From Gymnogyps californianus (Eukaryota; Chordata; Aves; Accipitriformes; Cathartidae): a stretch of DNA of 64,000 nucleotides. The stretch is from assembly GCF_018139145.2 (NCBI RefSeq), contig NC_059478.1, positions 19,163,001 to 19,227,000 on the forward strand, read 5' to 3'. Positions 1-13,400 of this stretch are shown one piece after another (the stretch's first letter is position 1; every line of letters begins with the position of its first letter). The translations under genes and the position numbers were made by a program. The notes under the pieces are model-generated. The model was not told the DNA's origin and did no database searches. It was given only the letters and a program-made list of their open reading frames with translations.

Positions 1-610
1 ACCTATCTTTTTCTTTGCCATATTTAATTAGAACCTATTATAGAAATTAGTGGAAAAAGAGGTATATTACTCATTCCTCAGCTTTCTATTCAAGAATAAA
101 TTTTTAGTTGTCATATTCTTATTCATCTTGTGCAAAGCCAAATCAATTAGTGCCTTTGGAAAGATGCAGTGCCCAAACTGAGCCAAGAGCGATGATGTTC
201 AAAGGATCAAAACATTAAATGACCTCATGCAGGTCCTGTGTTCTGGAAAATGGAGCTGCTTTTTCCAGCTTTCTCATATGGTCTGATCAAGTGTATTATC
301 TCTCTCAAGACACTTGGTGTCTCTCAGCAAAATAAACCCAAATGCCCCAAATCTCCCTCATAATAAGCTATTAGCAAGGCTATTCTGTGTCTTGATGCTT
401 CCGTGTATGAGGCAGGAAATCATACAAGCTTTGGGGGGTAATTTATTTCTCTAGAGCTATCACCCTTAGATATCTCAGTATCACTGTTCTCCAAGCATCT
501 CTTTGTTGAATGTTTATGGTGAATGACCCCACTGCCAGGGATTGCCATGAGCACTGTACTATATCAGTGCCCAGGCATTTGATAGAGCAAGGTCTGTGCT
601 ACATCTTCAG
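1..610. other. Unannotated AT-rich non-coding DNA
   Basis: No reading frame, RNA gene or clear repeat is recognisable. The stretch is ordinary AT-rich, CpG-poor vertebrate-type sequence with short homopolymer runs only. Confidence 0.6.
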
Positions 611-611
611 A

Positions 612-705
612 GCAAGCACTATCATTGTCCCTCCACGTGTAACACAGGGAGCTGAATCGCTCACAGAGACAGATAAATGACAAATGTAGATCCCAGACAA
701 CAGCA
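612..705 (+). repeat. Possible MIR-like SINE relic
   Basis: The order of motifs follows the central part of amniote MIR (CORE-SINE) elements: a 'cactatcattgtcc' block matching the 'tattattatcccc' segment, then 'cacagggagctgaatcgctc', which lines up with the 'ggggaaactgaggcacagag' segment, then a short weak tail. Divergence is high and both ends are blurred. The family comparison is from memory, so a non-repeat origin remains possible. Confidence 0.35.
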
Positions 706-2300
706 AATGGTAAAGTATGTAAGGGAGGGACTAATTACTGCTGCAGCTGGGACTAAAGCCCATGAATAGGGCAGATAAAAAATGAGGCTGCCCCAAGCAG
801 GCTGGAGCTGCTCTGGAGTGACTCTGGGGAGGGTGAATTGGCTTGAGAACCTTGATGTCTCCTGTCTTGTCTTCCCTGAAAGGAAAATGGCAAAAAGTAG
901 TGACTCTTATACTGAGGAGAGGCCCAAAGGTGACCATATGCTAGCCTGTGCTTTGGGATTGGGTTTGATGTTTCCAGCACTCATGAAAGCTGAGAGCCCT
1001 CATCATGAACGCAGCAAAGCAAACGGGGCTGCTGCCAAGCAGAGTCATGAGGGGACACTGTACAAAACAGGGAACCAGAAATGTGTTGTAGCCATCCTAA
1101 TAAGGCATATTCTCAATCACAAACAAGACCTAAACCTACCTGAGGCCCGAAGAGAGAATCAGCCCAGGTGTGAAGTTGGCTCCATTTCCCCACCCCCGTG
1201 TTTGACCAGTGCAAGGGGCCTGTGGGCAAGCCAAACCTCCCCTGCAAAGGAGCCAAGGTTCAGTTGCTTGCTCAATGTGCTCAAGGCCTGTCCACATCAC
1301 TCTCTTGCTGGCAAATTGTTCCCAAATATCTGCCTACCTTGACTAATGCTGTCCTGCTTTATCAGAAATGGGCTGTTTTCTAGCCTGGTGCTAAGCCTAG
1401 CCTCTCCACAAGGTCATGCACAGGCTCAGTCCTGCCTCCTGTCACATTTAACCGTCCCCATGCTGGAGAAATTTTGCAGCCCTCTACTGTCTGGATAGAG
1501 ACTTGCAGATAAAGAAATTTTATCAGCAATCCCTGTGGGTCTGCATTCAGCATTTTTTCAGTCTGGCCATTTATCGTTAGCCCCTCTCTATCATTAGCCT
1601 ATCTGACACCCAGTAGTAGCTTTTCATAACTGCCCCGGTTGCAGGCCTTTCCTCAAGTACGTTTCTAAGAAGTGTGTCAAGCATTTCATTTCACCAACAT
1701 GTTTGTGGTCTCTAGTGTATGCTCTTACTGACAAATTCCCTAATTGCCTGGTTTCTATGTGGCATATAAAAGCCATCTCAGAAGGTATCTTCAATTTACT
1801 ATGTTGACTTGTAGAGGCTAGAGAGAAAGCAGAGAGAAGCCTTGCACCCTCATAGCTCTATAGAGAAGATCATCATGTTAACTCTGCATAGCTGGGGATA
1901 GGGCTAACTCTCTGAGGATAAGCATGCCCCATGCTTTCCCATGCCTCAACACATGAGGAAAAACAGATCCACTCCGTATGTGAAAGGATATTTGAAAAAA
2001 CTATTCAAGAGTATGAACCGTTTCTGCAGGATCTTTGCTATAATACCTAATACTAGTATCTCATACACAGAGGGAAGGATAATGTCCTTCAACGCCACAT
2101 CTTATAGGGTTGGGAGAAAATTTAGCTCAACTTTGAACGCAGCTCTTGACTCATAAAGAACTGTGTTTGTTTCACATCTGATTAATCTGTTTTTTTTCTC
2201 TTTCTAGACTGTTTTGCTGAGCTCATGTTAAGGTTTTCTGTTTCTGCTATTATTTTATTATGAATATTATGTGAGGGATAAGTATGTATATTGTGCTGCA
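706..2300. other. Non-coding DNA with one chance-length open frame
   Basis: This stretch is somewhat GC-richer around 790-1460. It contains a 186-codon open frame on the plus strand (782-1342). Its translation has no domain, signal peptide or repeat that I recognise, and the frame looks like a by-product of higher local GC. A T-rich splice-acceptor-like tract ends at 2207, but no convincing donor follows it. I see no gene. Confidence 0.5.
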
Positions 2301-2304
2301 TGTG

Positions 2305-2365
2305 TGTAACATAAGGCAATCTCTGCCCTGAGGTACTGGCAGTCTAATACAGAAACAGCTACTGT
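2305..2365 (+). repeat. MIR-like sauropsid SINE fragment
   Basis: The segment 'aaggcaatctctgccctgag' followed by a 'cagtctaata' block matches, with scattered changes, the remembered block 'agacagtccctgccc(c/t)gaagagcttacagtctaa' of MIR-related SINEs that are common in turtle and crocodile genomes and survive as relics in birds. A second copy of the same block lies at about 39,795-39,845. Only this part of the element is visible. Confidence 0.5.
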
Positions 2366-2388
2366 AGAATGTGAGGAATCTGATTTTA

Positions 2389-2404
2389 TTTTTTTTTTTT
2401 TTTT
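2389..2404 (+). repeat. Poly-T tract, 16 bases
   Basis: An uninterrupted run of 16 T bases. It is not attached to a recognisable retroelement tail. Confidence 0.9.
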
Positions 2405-2409
2405 AGATA

Positions 2410-4394
2410 AAAACAGATGCGGTTAGTAAGGCATCTTGCTCAATTTTTAAAAAACTTAAATTGCCAAATTTATTTTGACAGAGTTTTAAAAATGAAATTG
2501 ATAAAATTATGCTATGTGACAATATTTATACTCAGAATCAATATGTGTAGTAGTATGTTTCAGGGTGAGTTCATAAGGCTGCAACTACTTTGTAGCAGAT
2601 ACTAGAGTACCACACGGCTGCTATGCTGATTTCTCTCCTAAACAGCATTGACAAGAAAATGGATGCTGTTTGTGGTATTAAAAGAGCATATTGTATACAG
2701 ATATTTGTAAACAAAGTATGCTATTAAATTATTACTTAGTATTTATTCAATTATTAAATACCTCTCAATTAGCATTTACTATTGGAACTTTAGTGCTAAA
2801 ATGCTGTATTGGATAGGAGCAATGTGCAATTATGGTTCCCTCGTAGTTGTCCGTAAGCTCTTTTCAGAGAATTAGCTCACTGCAGCTCTCCCTACCAGCA
2901 ACTGATTCCCTGAATATCTGTGGATTCATTATGCCTACCACACAACCTCTCATTGCCCAGAGCCCTTTTGAGGCACTAATAACACCTTCCCAAAGCATTA
3001 TTATAATGTTCCAGACCTGCTTATGGTATTTTGAGCCTTCCTAAAAAGTCATGTTTTAAAGTTCGCTCTTAGCATGTTTTCTGGGATTGTAATCAGAAAG
3101 GGGCTGTGTTTAAGGTTCAGGCGTTAGCATAGCGGCTTGCTGATGTGAACATGCCCACAGTGCTCATAGAGGAGTGATAGCATGTCACAGCACCATTTTT
3201 ACTTTGAGGACTACTACTGTGCCCACTTTTATGGACAGCAGATTGCTTTCTGATAGAGTGTAATGGGAGCCGCTGCCTCAGATAGAAGCAAGATGCAATC
3301 AAACCTGTACTTACGGAGGCTCGCCAGAGCCTCCACAGGGGCAGCTACTGACCCCCGTGTGGTAGGCCAGGGTCCTACTGAGAAAACTGTTGCATTTGAA
3401 CTACGTGGAGTCATAAAGGACTTCCTTGGTTATTTCTAAAATGTGCTGCAATATATGATGTGTATACATATCTCCAGCAAGTGAGGCTATTTAAGCTGAT
3501 GGTAAGTGGGTAGAAAAGGTGCTGCACCATCTTCCTCTCTAAGTTTGGGTCTCATCAGGTTTTGTTTTCCTCTGCCTAGATAGTGGATTGGTGATGGAGC
3601 AGTTGTCTTTGATATATATACATAAAGGAAATTCGCTCCTATTTCATTTTCAACAGTGCTGTCAATACGTTCTTAAAGTTTCTTCTATTTACATAGCCTG
3701 TGACGGCTTTCTGTGCTGTCTCTGCCTTCTGTTCTTATCTGTTCCACCTTTTCTGCACATGCTCTCTTGGCTGTTTGTAACCTGCACACCTTAGTCATTT
3801 CTGTAGCTTTATGTATTATAGGCAATGGATTTGAATTAGGTAGCCCACACAAACCTCATTCTCCTGATGAAACATATTCTTAAAGCTTTGACTTTGATGT
3901 CACTGTTAATCAGCACATCGCTTTCAGTTGGATTTCTAGTTTTCAAATGTGGGGATCAAAACAGATATTCAGGCTTGTTGAGGGCTATTTGAGTGGCTTC
4001 AGGCTATTCTTTGAGACTGTACTGGGATGGAGCCAATGGGCAAACACAACATTTTGTTAGCAAAATGAGAAGCTTTTGATTTTCCTCTAACAGGTTAGGA
4101 ATTTACTACAACCTGTTCACATCATCATGAATCACCAGTGCAATATCTAAGATATGTTTATGGTTGTTATTACTGTAGGATCTGTACAGCTATTGAACAA
4201 ACAAGCCCAGGCTTTTTTATGCTGAATGGAGACAGTGAAATGGAACGTTTGGAAAAGCCATTGATAATACTCTCAGTGGGTGACTGTTCCAATTGTGAAT
4301 CCCAGACACAGTATTTTAGGGTGGTATGGTAGGTCTCTCAAAATCTATGCATAGAAGTATATCTCTCAGAAAGGTATATTCAGTCTCTGCTCCT
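2410..4394. other. Unannotated AT-rich non-coding DNA
   Basis: Only short open frames are present, none with recognisable protein features. No repeat or RNA gene was recognised. The block at 2660-2800 is very AT-rich. Confidence 0.55.
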
Positions 4395-4480
4395 ATTAAT
4401 GCTTGTGCAGAGGGACTGAAAATCAAGTTTCCTATCTCACAGGTGAGAGCTCTGACAACTAAGCTGTAGGCATGCTTGCT
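4395..4480 (-). repeat. Decayed tRNA-like repeat (SINE or MITE), minus strand
   Basis: Read on the minus strand, the segment has the order 'ctacagcttagttgtcagag', 'ctctcacctgtgagatagga' and then a degraded 'ttgattttcagtccc' block. This follows a tRNA-like sauropsid repeat I remember as 'gcctagtggttagagcactcacctgggatgtgagagacc..ggttcaaatccc', with A-box-like and B-box-like segments in the right order and spacing. The second copy in this window is near 27,740. A functional tRNA gene is excluded because the box sequences and any cloverleaf are broken. Confidence 0.5.
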
Positions 4481-7400
4481 CTGTTCCTTCTCTTGCTGAT
4501 CAAGCTTTGCAGAGTGTATTCCATTAGAAGGGATTCCAGCACAAGGTGAACGAGGAAGTTTCCTCCCCTTCAGCATAACTTGTGATGTGGTGGTTACAGG
4601 AAAGATGAGTACAAGGTAATACTCGGTACCTCCTGAGGGAGAGTTGGAAGAGAACCTGGGTAGGGCTCTATTAGTTGTCCTAAATGAAAAAAAGGGAGAA
4701 ATTACTTCCTATCCTAATTGCAAGTGTCTGGTGTTTGGATCTTATCGAGAATCCTGGTTGGAAATAGGAGTCTTCATATATCCTAATACAATGCTTAAGT
4801 AGCGGTTATTGTAGTTTAAAATTACATCTTCTGCCCCAGAGCTAGCTTGTTTCAGCCAGTTTGGAGGACAACGAGAAGCTTACATCTCTCTCCACCTTGT
4901 CATATGGCTATACCCTTTATCTTTAGTAACTAGAATTTAATATTTCGAGGGAGACTAGATTCTTGCAGTTGGGATAGGAAGTGTTGCCCTGAAAATATAA
5001 AGACTCTGACACATAAATTATGAAATCACAGTTGTTAATTGGAAATTGCAGAAATCTGGAGCAATTACTCTTGTATTTCTCTTATGGAAGGCTGAGAGAG
5101 GTTAGCATGTCAATACTTCATGCTTCTGTCAGAAAGAAAAGCAGGAGGAACAAAACCATGACTAAAAAAAGATCCCAACGTGCAGACTTGTCAGATATGT
5201 GATTGCAGGTCAAAGATAGTTGTTAGCACATCCCAAAGCTTTGGGAAACACTGGGTTATGAGGCCCTGTTGGAACCAGCTTTTGAAACATTGGAATCTGT
5301 TAAGCTCTGCAGGCCTACTTGCACCATTTGCTACACTGGCGTACCTCACATGCTGGCAAACCAGAAAAAGATGACTGGAGAGGTGGCTTTTTTTTTTTTA
5401 GCTTACAGTTTCTTTCTCTTTCCAGTTAGTTGATTTTCTTTATATACTTCTCTCTTCTGACCTCTTGGAATATGAGCTATACTAATTTGGACTTAAATGT
5501 GTGCATCATATTCAGAGGCAATATGGAAGTTACACATTACTAAGTAGTTTGCCTAAGTAACTAAGTCTCAGTGCATATGTCTAAGTGTCTCTCAAGGGGG
5601 TCTAAATTGGTATGATGTGCACAGTGAGGGGTCTGGAAGAAGAGGTAAGCTACCCCAATTTAGACTTCCTCCAGGCTTAATTGGCATTCTTCAATTTACT
5701 TAGACTCCCCTTGGTTGTTGGCCCAGCATCTTCTCATAAGTCAATTTCTATTTCACACTCTAGAAATAAAACACAGTAGAAGCACAGGATTTTGAATGTA
5801 ATCAGACTTGTTATCTGGTTTGATCATTATTTTGTAGAGATTTGATTGCTATTTATGATCTGTAATAGAGGTCATTATTTTATTACATGCTTTCTGGGTA
5901 TGATTAAGTCACTTAAATGAAGGCTTTCTTTCAGTTTAAGTTAGTAAGAATAATATATTTCTGATTTCTTGTAAATAAATCTGAATTTCCACAAATCTGC
6001 ATGCATTGTACTATGAAAGCTTTTTTGTTAGTATATACAGATACAAGTAGATTAATAAAGTATAGAACTTTGTGCAAGCTAAAAATGTTATTTTTATAGA
6101 AATTTTTTTTGTTTTAAATTTTATGCATGTTATCTCTAATGCTGTGATCCCATTATTCATATGACAGGCTTTGAGGGTGAAAGATGTAGTTCCTTATTGG
6201 ATATGTAGCCCTTAACAGGAAAAGGAAAGCAGTATTACTCAACAAAATTGAGTGTTTTAAAAATAAATTTAACATTGTTAACATTTACTTTGTTAAAAGT
6301 TATTCAGTGAGTGAGATGTGTAATTGTTCAACTGCATTGCAGATTTATGAATTAGATTTTATTCACAAGTGCAGTTCCCTCAGATATTTTTCCTCACGTT
6401 TCTTAAGGGCCTGTAATGGACTCTAGCAAGCCTTTAATGCTTCTGAGGAAAACTGAGCTAGGTCAATATTACTCAGTCTTGAGTGAGCCTGTAAGAAACG
6501 CCTAGTAGAGATATTTGCTACTCATCTTCTTAAATTGAGGGCCTGGAAGGAAAAGAGCAAGGAGTAGGTAGTGAATGAGTTGGGCAGCTGCTCGAAGAAG
6601 GCAAGAGATGCATATGTCTCGAGAGATCACATAAAGCTGAAATGCCATAGAAGAAGCATTGCTGAAACTAAAGCCAAGCAAGAGAATTAGGATGAGAGAG
6701 TATAGTCCTGAATGGAGAGACTCTGGACCTGAGAAAGGATGACATTGATTAGAGATACATGTTGTGCTGGATAGCTTGCTCTCTTCATGCACTGCTAACG
6801 CTTGGTGTGACCAGTCTGTCTGAGCCCAGAAGTTCATCCTATACCTGTGCTATGCCTGCTCAAAAGGAGTTTAGCAACAGAAGTATACAAGTGATGGGAC
6901 TCTTGGTCAAACTATTTCATGGCCGACTCTGAGACACTCAGACCCTTCCAACCCTCATAAGGACTGCCGACTCCAAAACAGTCTACGGAAATAGCTTTCT
7001 CACCCACACCCCCTGAACTTGTCCCAGTACATAAAAGAAAGGCTCCTTTGCCCATCAAGCCAACATAACTTCTCCTCTGTACTTATTTACATCAAAACGT
7101 TGCACCATTTATATAATTTTTGTTTTCAAATAAAATATTTGTTATGGATGCCCATTACATGTGAAGCATGCAGGCCAAGCACAGCTGCACTACTGATGAT
7201 ATAAATGTTCACCTGCACAGCAGGCAAAAATTTCATGAGATTAGGGAAGATTGATAATATAAACCACATCTAGAAACAAACAAACAAATCCATAACATCC
7301 TGCAGAACCTTTCAGAGTGGTGGGCCAGTTTGGCAGTAGCAAGCCCAAGTGCACAATGTACCTCAGAAAGAACCATGAAATATCGTATGGAGCATGTTCA

Positions 7401-10400
7401 CAACTGACCTGGTCCCATGCAGTGCTCCTGCGTGCCAACTCAGGGCTATGTTGAAGGTGCTTCAGCAACATCCTGAACATCCTGGCTTTCAGATAAAGCT
7501 CAGTCACACCCCACCTGGTATTTAGACATCTTTCAGCTTCCCACTCAACAGCAAAAAGAGTAATTTCTTAGAGGCTGCAGCTAGCATATGACTTTGTGAG
7601 CAATAGCAATGGCATGAAGGCTCACCAAACATTACCAAAAGTGGTGAGAAGCAGAATAAAGGGAACAATTATACTACATTTTTTGTGCTGAACGCAGTTT
7701 TGGCCAGCTCTGTTTCTGACTGGTCTAGCCTCATGAACATTTTGCTTATGCTGATGAAAAAATACGGACCACTTTCCCATGGCAGAAATAAAAAATGCCC
7801 TGCTTGGTCATGATCTCTAGGAGTGGAGAAGGAGGCAGCAGGAGACCAAGAGCAAGAGAGTGTTCTCCATCTGCCACCCGAATACTGTAGGGTAATGCTG
7901 TTGTATTTAAACTACAGAGTTCATGTACCTTTCTTGTGGTAATGTACCTCAGGAACCTCACCTTTAGTAGTAAATCTGCTTGCTCTAAATTGTTTCTTAA
8001 TGGACTGGTAACAATCAGGGCTCACTAGTTTTCTGAATGGCTGCTATTTGTGTCTGTGACTGAAGGCTTGCTGGGAAAGGTATATGTAATGGTAGGAATT
8101 CAGTGATATTACTGTGATATGCAAATAGCTACTGTGTAGTTTGTTAGGGAAACCAAGGCAGGAGATGGCCATATTTTTGCTATCCTAGGTTCAAAATGGT
8201 GTCATCTTGCTCTAGAAAAAAAGTTGTTTGGGAAATCTTGTGATTCTACTGTTTGTTTTATTTTGTTTTTTTCCTGGCTGAAAGTGGTTGAGCTTGGAAA
8301 TGTTTGGGTACCCTCTTCCCCTTTTCCCAGCTTTCCTTTGACTGAAGATTGACCCATTGTTTCTGTGCAGCTGCCATAATTGGCTCTATATTTGTACTTC
8401 AAGTCAGTTTAGCAGACTCCTTTGTCTTAGAACACTATCCTAATATAAAAACTCAGTAACTCAACCACTAATTGCATAAATAATCTTTTTCAGCAGAAAA
8501 TGCCTTCTCATTTTTCTATGGAAGCTGCTCATGTCTGTCTTTTCTGTGTAACATAACTTTCTCTCCACATGGTTTCTGGTCTAAGATTTTGACATCAGTC
8601 CTAGTTATGCAGCAAAATAGGTGGCTGAACCAAAGAGACATTTTTCCTGGACCTGCCTCAGAAAACAGCATGCAAGTTGAAATTTCATTTTTAAATTTAA
8701 CTTCTCCCTCTTGGAACGAATTCACTGAAGTCAGTGTCTCACTTTTTATAGCCTCAGTAACTGTTTCTGGATTTTCAAAGTCAATTCAGCTCTAAGCTGA
8801 AGTAATTATGGCACATGCTATAAACCACAAGCACTGTAAACTCAGCATGGACTGCTGTATCACCATCTTGAAAGTATATCAGTCTCCTTTTACTCTAATT
8901 TGTTATATACACTGTTTCTTTGGTTGCTTTTTCTTACCCTCACATTCATTTATTAAAAGAAATGAGAATGGGGCCTGTTCCCAATTCATAAAAGGTAAGC
9001 CACTTTTGGAACCATGAAACTTAGAATTAAAATGGCTTTAGAATAAAAATGAATAAATTGTACATTTTTCTCCATGTTGTCCCTTCTGTTGGAAAGCAGT
9101 ACACTATTAACTTAAGGCTATTATTAAATGAGACTCTGTGTACTGCTATCAGTAAGGATCCATTGGCTGCACTAATTATTGTAGCTGTGCTTACTAATTC
9201 AACTTATTCCTGAATGCATAGAACCCGTACGGTATGGATAGCTTTTTTCATACAAGGCATCTCTAAGAAGTAGGCAAGGAAACCTTGGATGTTTTCTTTT
9301 TAAGGATTGGCAGATAATGAAAGAACAAACCACTTGCAGTGCCTCATACCTGAACATTTCCTTGATGTTTAAAAGAGTTACAGAGAAATTTTTTTTCATT
9401 CTTTTTTTTCTCATTTTTGCAAATGTGTGCTCATCCCAGTTTTGCCTAGGCCTGAATATGAAATGCCAGACTACCACAAGAAAGCCTAGGCATCACAATA
9501 TTTTTCCAGCTCAACCAGCAACTGAAAGTCTCATGAGACAGCTTACAGATTTCCAGCTCAAACTTGTAGAACCAAGATGTTTACATAATTCATATAAGGT
9601 GGGGCTATATATACGTGGGATGGTTAACTATAATAATAGCCAGATTTTCAAAGTTGCTCAGCACATGCAGCATTTGGACCTTCAGACCCTTGCAGAAAGG
9701 TGATAAAATACTTGCTCCCAAATAACTGGGAGAAGGGGGAAATGACTTTTTATTACCTTTTTACTTGGTTCAAACAATTCTTTATTTCAGACCATAAGAG
9801 TCACTACATATCATAATTATTACAAATTTATTTAGCATTTCTAGGTGGTAGCCATTCAAGGCTTCAAAACAGCTAGCAATAGTTAGCTTCAGGGAGTATT
9901 CCAGTATTCACATCAGAGTGTTTGAGTAACTCTGATATGACGTCTATAGATGTGATGCAGGAATAAAAACCTGACCCTCACCTTCATCAGGAATGATGGA
10001 ATGCTGGTTCCACTACCATATAAACTGGGTGACTGACTGAGAAAATGAAGGAGACCTTGATGGGTGCTACCAAACGTTCCTCTGCTGTTAAACTTTTATG
10101 GCTTATCATATGTCCTTTTATTTTCTAATTCAGGCTGTTCTGAACATGAGGAACAGCTTTGTAAAGCACAGTAGCTTCAAAGAAAAAGGATATCAGTGCT
10201 AAAGATCTCCACACTGAAATACCTTTGATGACAAGAAAAAAAGATAATATTGCTAGGGCCACTGTCCATAAGGAGATAGGTGCAATAAGCATGGTGTTTG
10301 CACTTTGATCTTGAATAAAAGGTCACTAAAAAACTCTCACTGACTGTGGATTGCACACTCCAGGAGCAACAACATGTATTCCAGTCTTAAAATACTGCAA

Positions 10401-13400
10401 GATGGAACAAACTTAAGGGCTGCCACATATGATAGGGTGCTTCAGGAAACTTTAAAAGATACGGGTCTTGGAAACTCAAAAGAAAACAATCAGTGATCTT
10501 ACAGGACACATTTTTTTGAGAAAAATCATATACCATTGTTTTCTAAAATACTTGCTGATGACAAAACAATGTGATTTCGTGTTACTAATAGATGAAGTTA
10601 CCTGTAAGAACCTATTCCTTCCCATACTAAAATGTAGCAAGTGCAAGAGGCATTTCTGAGACTGATTTCCCCACCACAGCACTAGTATATTTTAAAAAGA
10701 GGCAAAGTGCACTTTATGAGGAAATGAGAGAGGGCCCAAAATGCCTTTTAATTTATTTTTATAATAAATATCATTAAACAGAATTTTGAAGCCATATATT
10801 TTTATTTTGTATGTAATGCTTATAATGTAAAAAGGAGCCATTTCATGAAAAGGTTGAAATAAGCAGTTGTTAACAATGAAGTCACTATTTTATTGAAACC
10901 TGATAAACTTTCCTGGATAATTTGGGATTTTTTAATGACATTTTTCAAGGCTGAAAAGAAAAAAAGGGAACCTTAAGTTTGGCAGAAATGAAAAATGATT
11001 TCTGTGGCAGCTTCATATGGACATGGAAAACCTGTTTCAAACCATTCATGGCTCCACCTCTCACAAACTATTTATTATATACTATAAATTACCTATAACA
11101 TGTAACAAAAATTAAATAGAATTGTTCTGGAACCATAGATACAGACTGAGAGTTAATTAAATGAATGCATGGGGAAAAATCTGTGTGAGATACAGGACTA
11201 GGGGTTCCCTGCTGTACCTATTTAATGAAGTCTCATCCATCTGATGGCTCCTGGACCCACTCTTCAACACTTCCACAAAAATGTCACATTCTTTATGGGG
11301 GCAAAGTGTGGAATGTGCCTTACCCACATCAAGTACACCATTTTACAATTCCAATCCAATTAATTAAGCCTCTATTCTTCATGCATGAGTGGCCGTCTCT
11401 CAGTTACACACCCAAGGCAAAGCTCCAAGGGGGCCAGCCAGCCAAAAAAAGAAGGTACAATCCCAGCTCTCATTTACTTAAATACATATTTTTTGGTAGA
11501 AACAAAATGTTTAAAATTACTTCAGGTAAAAGTGTCTATTTCTCCAGGGCCAGAGCATCAATAACTTATGTCTCAGGAAAATGAGCTTTTATTATTTTTA
11601 TTTTTAATGCAGAGTCATAATTAAAGCAGGGAGGAGAGGACAGCCTCCTCTGTGAATGAGAAAATTAGACTCAGTGTAGTGAGATGGGAGGGTAGAAGGA
11701 GACTTCTGATGCGTGATTAAATGAGGAGGCAGTATGGTGAGGGCAGATGAGACACAGCACAGTGGGAGTATGGAAAGCACGGTGAAAGAAATAAACAGAA
11801 GACAAGATGTTAAAGTACTATAACCTGACTGCACTCCTGAAGAGTTAAAAATGAACCGATCATCTGTCAGGAAACCACACAAGAGGGGGGAGATCTGATT
11901 CCAGTCCCACCTCCCTGGGTAGGAATGTTGCTCTTATCTGATTAAGGAAGAAGAGTAACTATTTTCTTCTTAGTGCACGGTATTGCACTGTTATTTTTAG
12001 CACTCGGTTTCTAAGTATGTTTCCTAAAGATCATCTGTCATTTCAGTGTTAGAAACAACCGTGCTATTTTTCTGTAATTATATAGAGTCTCTTCATTTAT
12101 GCACTTATTAGTTATTTTACTTATACTGATCAAAACCTTAATCAAATTCACTGTATTGTCTGGACACCTGAGAACCAGCTCAGGTATGCACATGGTCAGG
12201 TTCTCTCTTGTACTGCAACCTCACCCCAGAATAGAAGTGCACATTACAAATAGCAACATGTATAAAAAGCTATGCCTGCTGCCTCAGTATAACCTGTGTG
12301 TCAATGTGAGGTCGCAGACAGGGACAACCTCTTCCAAAATTAGCCATAGTAGTAGAAAATGTTGCGGCTCCCTCTTGTTAGTGCCCACCGAATGGTATTA
12401 CTCTCTATGGGAAGAATCATGTTAGTGCTGCCCAAAGGCAGTGACTGTCATTGTGAATAGTCAATCATTTTAGTAAAAAAGCCCCATCGTAGCCATTCTT
12501 GGCCTGTCAGAGGAATTTGGGGTGGGGGTTGGAACTGGCAGGCCTTGCTGGTACTGTAGCATCAGCTCTCCCCTCCTTTCCCCAGTGATGGTTTCTGTGC
12601 CAGTACGTACAAAATGCCAGTGCAAGTATGTCCTTGACAGGTGCTATTAGGCCAGAAGATTGTTTCACCTGTTGCAATTACACCTTGGAACTTTTTTACA
12701 CTTTTCTGCAGAGGTGAGATTTCCCAAATGAAATTATATTTTCCAACTGGATTGCAAATTTGAGGCATTTCATCCATTTACATATCCCTTCAATCTGTCA
12801 TCATTGATGCTAGAAGGGAAAAATCTGAAACAGAAAGGGAAAGCTGACAAGTCCTAAAATTAAAAAGTTATTGATTAAGCCATTTGACTTGTTTTTTCAT
12901 TCCAGCATTGTACTCCAGGAAACAAATGTTTAATTTATTTTGGATAAAGGGATTCAATTTGTGATAATGCCATGAAAATATAATATCCTTACAAACTCAG
13001 ATTTCTCATAGGAAAATGTTAATGAGTCTTTTCTATTACACTAAAAATACTGTGTAACAGAGCTGGTTGAATATTGCCCAAACAATGTTTCTCAACATTT
13101 GTCAGAATTGTTGCTTGGTTCAAGAAAATTCATATCCCATTGTACTCACTATTTGCCAACATTTATGTGAACAGTTTTTGTTTAGGTAGAGGTTGGTTTG
13201 TTCCCTAAGATATATCAGTTCCTTCAAAAACAGAGAACAGTATCAGGTCATTAAATGACCAGCCACAATCATCATTGCTAATAATAAAAGTTTTACCTTG
13301 CAAGCAGCCTATAAGATCAAAATTGTTCATTAAAAATGCAAACATACTTGACATTATGTAAAGTCTAGTTTAGGTATTATTCATCTGCAGAAAAAGGATC

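Noticed and set aside
782..1342. A 186-codon open frame, the longest in the window, as a protein gene
   Set aside because: Its translation has no recognisable domain, signal or repeat, it has no splice or promoter context, and a frame of this length is roughly expected once by chance in 64 kb read in six frames.
2180..2270. A splice acceptor after the tract ending 'ttttttttctctttctag' at 2207
   Set aside because: No donor with an acceptable consensus follows at exon distance in an open frame.
9317..9703. A 128-codon open frame with a hydrophobic segment, as a possible signal-peptide protein
   Set aside because: The hydrophobic run comes from T-rich low-complexity DNA (about 9,390-9,418). 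There is no cleavage-site pattern or recognisable mature protein.
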